Below, in pieces: positions 61,725-64,000 of a stretch of 64,000 bases of DNA (position 1 is the first letter of the stretch; the number at the start of each line of letters is the position of its first letter). The notes under the pieces are model-generated. The model was not told the origin of the DNA. It saw nothing but the letters and a program-made list of their open reading frames with translations, and ran no database searches. The DNA is taken from contig JAJYOL010000005.1 in the NCBI GenBank assembly GCA_021796225.1, forward strand, positions 1-64,000. Reading direction: 5' to 3'. This stretch comes from Microcaldota archaeon. GTDB taxonomy: Archaea; Micrarchaeota; Micrarchaeia; Micrarchaeales; CABMGC01. The position numbers were made by a program, and so were the translations under genes.

Positions 61725-64000
61725 TCATTCCCTCCCGTATCTTGAAAGAAAACCGAGATAGGTTCCCATCGATATGTTTGGTGCTGAAGGGCGGGTGTTG
61801 TTTATTATGTCGAGCAGCTGTTCCATCGTTATACCTGTTTCTTTTCCCGAATCTATGCTCGCCTCCAACGCATTCATCTTTGCCTGCCTGCACATGTTTG
61901 CTATGTCTGCACCTGTGTAGCCGCTGGTAACGTCGGCAAGTCTGCTGAAATCGATGTCTTCCGAAAGGGGGGCCTTCTGTAAATTCTTTTGGAAAAGCTT
62001 CTCCCTGTCAGTCTTATTTGGCGGCTGCACGAATATCAGCTTGTCGAATCTTCCTCCGCGGAGCAGTGCCGGATCGAGCGAATCGGGCCTGTTCGTTGCG
62101 CCGACCACCACCACGCTGCCCGTTTCTTTTATCCCGTCCATTTCCTGCAGAAATTCGCTGGTTATTTCTATGCCCAGCATCGATGACTTGTCTCTCGAAG
62201 GCAGCAGCGAGTCTATTTCATCTATGAATATCACTGACGGGGAATTTTCCTTTGCCCTGTCAAAAGTCTGTTTTATCGTCAGTACTGCGCGTTCCAAACC
62301 ATATTTGCTCAACTCGGCACCGGAAAGCACGAACATCCTGACATCCCCAATTTCGGACGCCACCGCACGCATGAGCATGGTCTTTCCCGTTCCGGGAGGG
62401 CCGAAGAGAAGTATCCCTTTCGTGCCTTTTATGTCGTATTTCTTGATCAGTTCGGGATGTATCATGGGAACTTCAACGGCCTCATATACCGCCTTTTTAG
62501 CATTTTCAAGGCCTATCACGTCGTCTATCAAAATCCCGTCGGATTTGTCTTCGATAAACTTTTCCGGATGCATCCTGCGTTCGTAGTCCATCTTGAATGA
62601 AGTGTACGTTTCTATCTGTGAAAGCGAAGTCGATGCCTTTGTCTGTCCTATCACTGAAAGAAGATCGTCGGTAGTTATTTCGAGCACCTTATTCGACTTT
62701 ATCGCGTCTTCGGAAATCATCCTTGCAGTCTCATCGCACACGTTCTTTATGTCGGCACCAGAGTATCTGTTAGTGGTCTTTGCGAGTTTGGTAAAATCTA
62801 TATCGCCGCTTATCGGCAGCTTTGACAGGTAATACCGGAATATTTTCCTGCGGCCGTCCTCATCTGGAAGAGGCATGTAGATTATCTTGTCGAACCTTCC
62901 GGGCCTCATTATGCTGGGATCCAGCATGTTTGGTATGTTTGTCGAACCGACTACCACTATGCCTTCTATCTTTTGGAACCCGTCCATTTCTCCCAGTAAT
63001 GTAGACATTAGTTGCCGTGACTCGTCGCTGTTGTTCGATTCCCTGTTGCCCGCAACGGCATCTATTTCATCGAAGAAGAGTATTGCAGGCGTGTGCTTGC
63101 GGACAGTGGCGAATATTTTGGCGAGTTTGGCGGAACTCTCACCCTGAAACGGGCTCAGCAGCGAAGAAGTTTTAACATAATAGAATCGTCCGCGTATTTC
63201 GTTTGAGAGAGCGCGCATCAGAAGGGTTTTTCCCGTTCCGGGAGGGCCGAATAGAAGTATTCCTTTTGCCGGTTTCACGTTGTATGCACCGGATATTTCA
63301 CGGTGTTCTATCGGCGCAAGAATCGCCGTCTTGAGCTCCTCTTTCGTCTGATCGTAATTTGCAACGTCTTTGAGAGTTTCGCGCGCGTTTCCTACGAATT
63401 CCTCAACACCGTCGTTAAATTGTTGGATGAAGTCCTCTTTCGCCACGTCAAGCGTACGAACCAGATTTATCCCCTTTGATTCTATTACAAGATATACTAA
63501 GGGTGCGAGGAAGAATCCGAATATTACGGCAGGGCTTATTTGCACATTGGATATTGAAGACAATACGAGATATGATGCGAGTATTATAATCCCGAATACG
63601 CTTGCTTCGGCGCCTTTGAACGGCGACCTGCTCTTTACCACGTAATTGCTCACTACGAATATCGTGATAAGCCACGTAAACATCTGTATGGCTATGAAAC
63701 CTATGTCGTTGTAGATTGAAAGGCCGGCAAGCATGAACGCGTTTCCGACATTGGTGATTACGGGGGTGCTGACAAACGCGGAGAATGCGGAGTCGAACCC
63801 GGACGCGAAGTTAGCCATGTTGGTACCGGATTTGTTTGCCGTGAGAAACAGTATCGCAGGATTCCCCATGAGCATCGAATGCATGGATACAGAATCATAT
63901 ACCATTGGGCTCGTGTTTTGTATCCCGCTAAGGCTGGAAAATACGGCAATCAGCAAAAGTATTACGAGTATTGAAACTGCGGAACGTTTTAGTCCTATGA
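61725..64000 (-). CDS. Membrane-anchored ATPase with two AAA+ domains, N-terminus beyond the window edge
   Basis: At least 757 residues; the frame stays open to the right edge, reading ...LKRSAVSILVILLLIAVFSS, a signal-anchor helix, so only a few codons are likely missing. Two or three further helices lie before residue 180, then AAA1 with GPPGTGKTLL, FFDEIDAV and RPGRFD, and AAA2 with GPPGTGKTML, FIDEIDSL and GGRFD. Both Walker B motifs keep the catalytic Glu. There is no HExxH, so it is not FtsH; it looks like a membrane-bound relative of CDC48/VAT, probably extracting or unfolding membrane proteins. Confidence 0.88.
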   Translation of the reverse strand, partial: IGLKRSAVSILVILLLIAVFSSLSGIQNTSPMVYDSVSMHSMLMGNPAILFLTANKSGTNMANFASGFDSAFSAFVSTPVITNVGNAFMLAGLSIYNDIGFIAIQMFTWLITIFVVSNYVVKSRSPFKGAEASVFGIIILASYLVLSSISNVQISPAVIFGFFLAPLVYLVIESKGINLVRTLDVAKEDFIQQFNDGVEEFVGNARETLKDVANYDQTKEELKTAILAPIEHREISGAYNVKPAKGILLFGPPGTGKTLLMRALSNEIRGRFYYVKTSSLLSPFQGESSAKLAKIFATVRKHTPAILFFDEIDAVAGNRESNNSDESRQLMSTLLGEMDGFQKIEGIVVVGSTNIPNMLDPSIMRPGRFDKIIYMPLPDEDGRRKIFRYYLSKLPISGDIDFTKLAKTTNRYSGADIKNVCDETARMISEDAIKSNKVLEITTDDLLSVIGQTKASTSLSQIETYTSFKMDYERRMHPEKFIEDKSDGILIDDVIGLENAKKAVYEAVEVPMIHPELIKKYDIKGTKGILLFGPPGTGKTMLMRAVASEIGDVRMFVLSGAELSKYGLERAVLTIKQTFDRAKENSPSVIFIDEIDSLLPSRDKSSMLGIEITSEFLQEMDGIKETGSVVVVGATNRPDSLDPALLRGGRFDKLIFVQPPNKTDREKLFQKNLQKAPLSEDIDFSRLADVTSGYTGADIANMCRQAKMNALEASIDSGKETGITMEQLLDIINNTRPSAPNISMGTYLGFLSRYGRE

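Noticed and set aside
61725-64000. FtsH protease.
   Set aside because: There is no zinc-protease HExxH domain, and two AAA domains are present instead of one.

Overview
The window is archaeal and most resembles a DPANN genome of the Micrarchaeota (ARMAN) type. The signs are an archaeal 16S rRNA with the 915-region signature but many changes at normally invariant sites, archaeal translation genes (S15, S3Ae, aIF1A, aIF2-beta, RIO1 kinase, archaeal-type ValRS, LeuRS and ThrRS), KEOPS Cgi121, archease, archaeal mevalonate genes, and a family of LamG surface proteins with a class III (pilin-type) signal peptide. The phylum is an inference from gene content; a 16S tree would decide it. Genes are tightly packed with ATGA-type overlaps. 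Starts follow two styles: leaderless transcripts with a TATA box about 25 nt upstream, or a GTGAT-like Shine-Dalgarno that matches the 3' end of the 16S rRNA.

Layout. 1-740: end of a proline dehydrogenase gene cut by the window edge. 917-6193: one probable operon joining a 2-oxoacid:ferredoxin oxidoreductase (acyl-CoA production) to HMG-CoA synthase, thiolase and the DUF35 partner (acetyl-CoA to HMG-CoA, isoprenoid lipids). 6277-10612: K+ channel, ValRS, S15 and S3Ae. 10639-11567: DUF488 protein and a degenerate LAGLIDADG-like protein. 11613-17228: two pairs of LamG pilin-like genes flanking a lone 16S rRNA gene that has its own promoter, processing stem and terminator. 17315-21862: PadR regulator, ABC exporter, membrane-anchored CARDB-like protein and MTA phosphorylase.

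22023-25792: LeuRS, a site-2-type protease and tRNA-Gln. 25911-32047: a Tad-like type IV pilus/secretion operon (winged-helix coiled-coil protein, ATPase, P/Q-rich protein, two TadB/TadC-like membrane proteins, YbjQ protein). 32078-42313, convergent with it: an operon of a CBS-domain protein followed by pilin-like and very large LamG proteins, which are the likely cargo or subunits of that machine. 42402-43615: tRNA-Cys with a Fic-gene islet inserted at its 3' end. 43679-49687: TauE/DUF1634 transporter, Nudix, archease, archaeosortase-like protein, a Nudix-uracil DNA glycosylase fusion, tRNA-Ile and RpiB. 49762-64000: radical SAM, cation exchanger, Hsp20, ThrRS, SMR pair, hydrolase, Cgi121, PiT plus DUF47, XPF-type nuclease, RIO1, aIF1A, aIF2-beta, a lone NuoM-like antiporter subunit, and a membrane-anchored double-AAA ATPase that runs off the right edge.

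The points most worth attention are the LamG pilins whose C-termini carry the motif that normally begins a LamG domain, the mosaic LamG gene pairs around the 16S gene, compensated base-pair changes in the 16S decoding site, the tRNA-Cys/Fic islet with a four-box operator, and the Nudix-UDG fusion.
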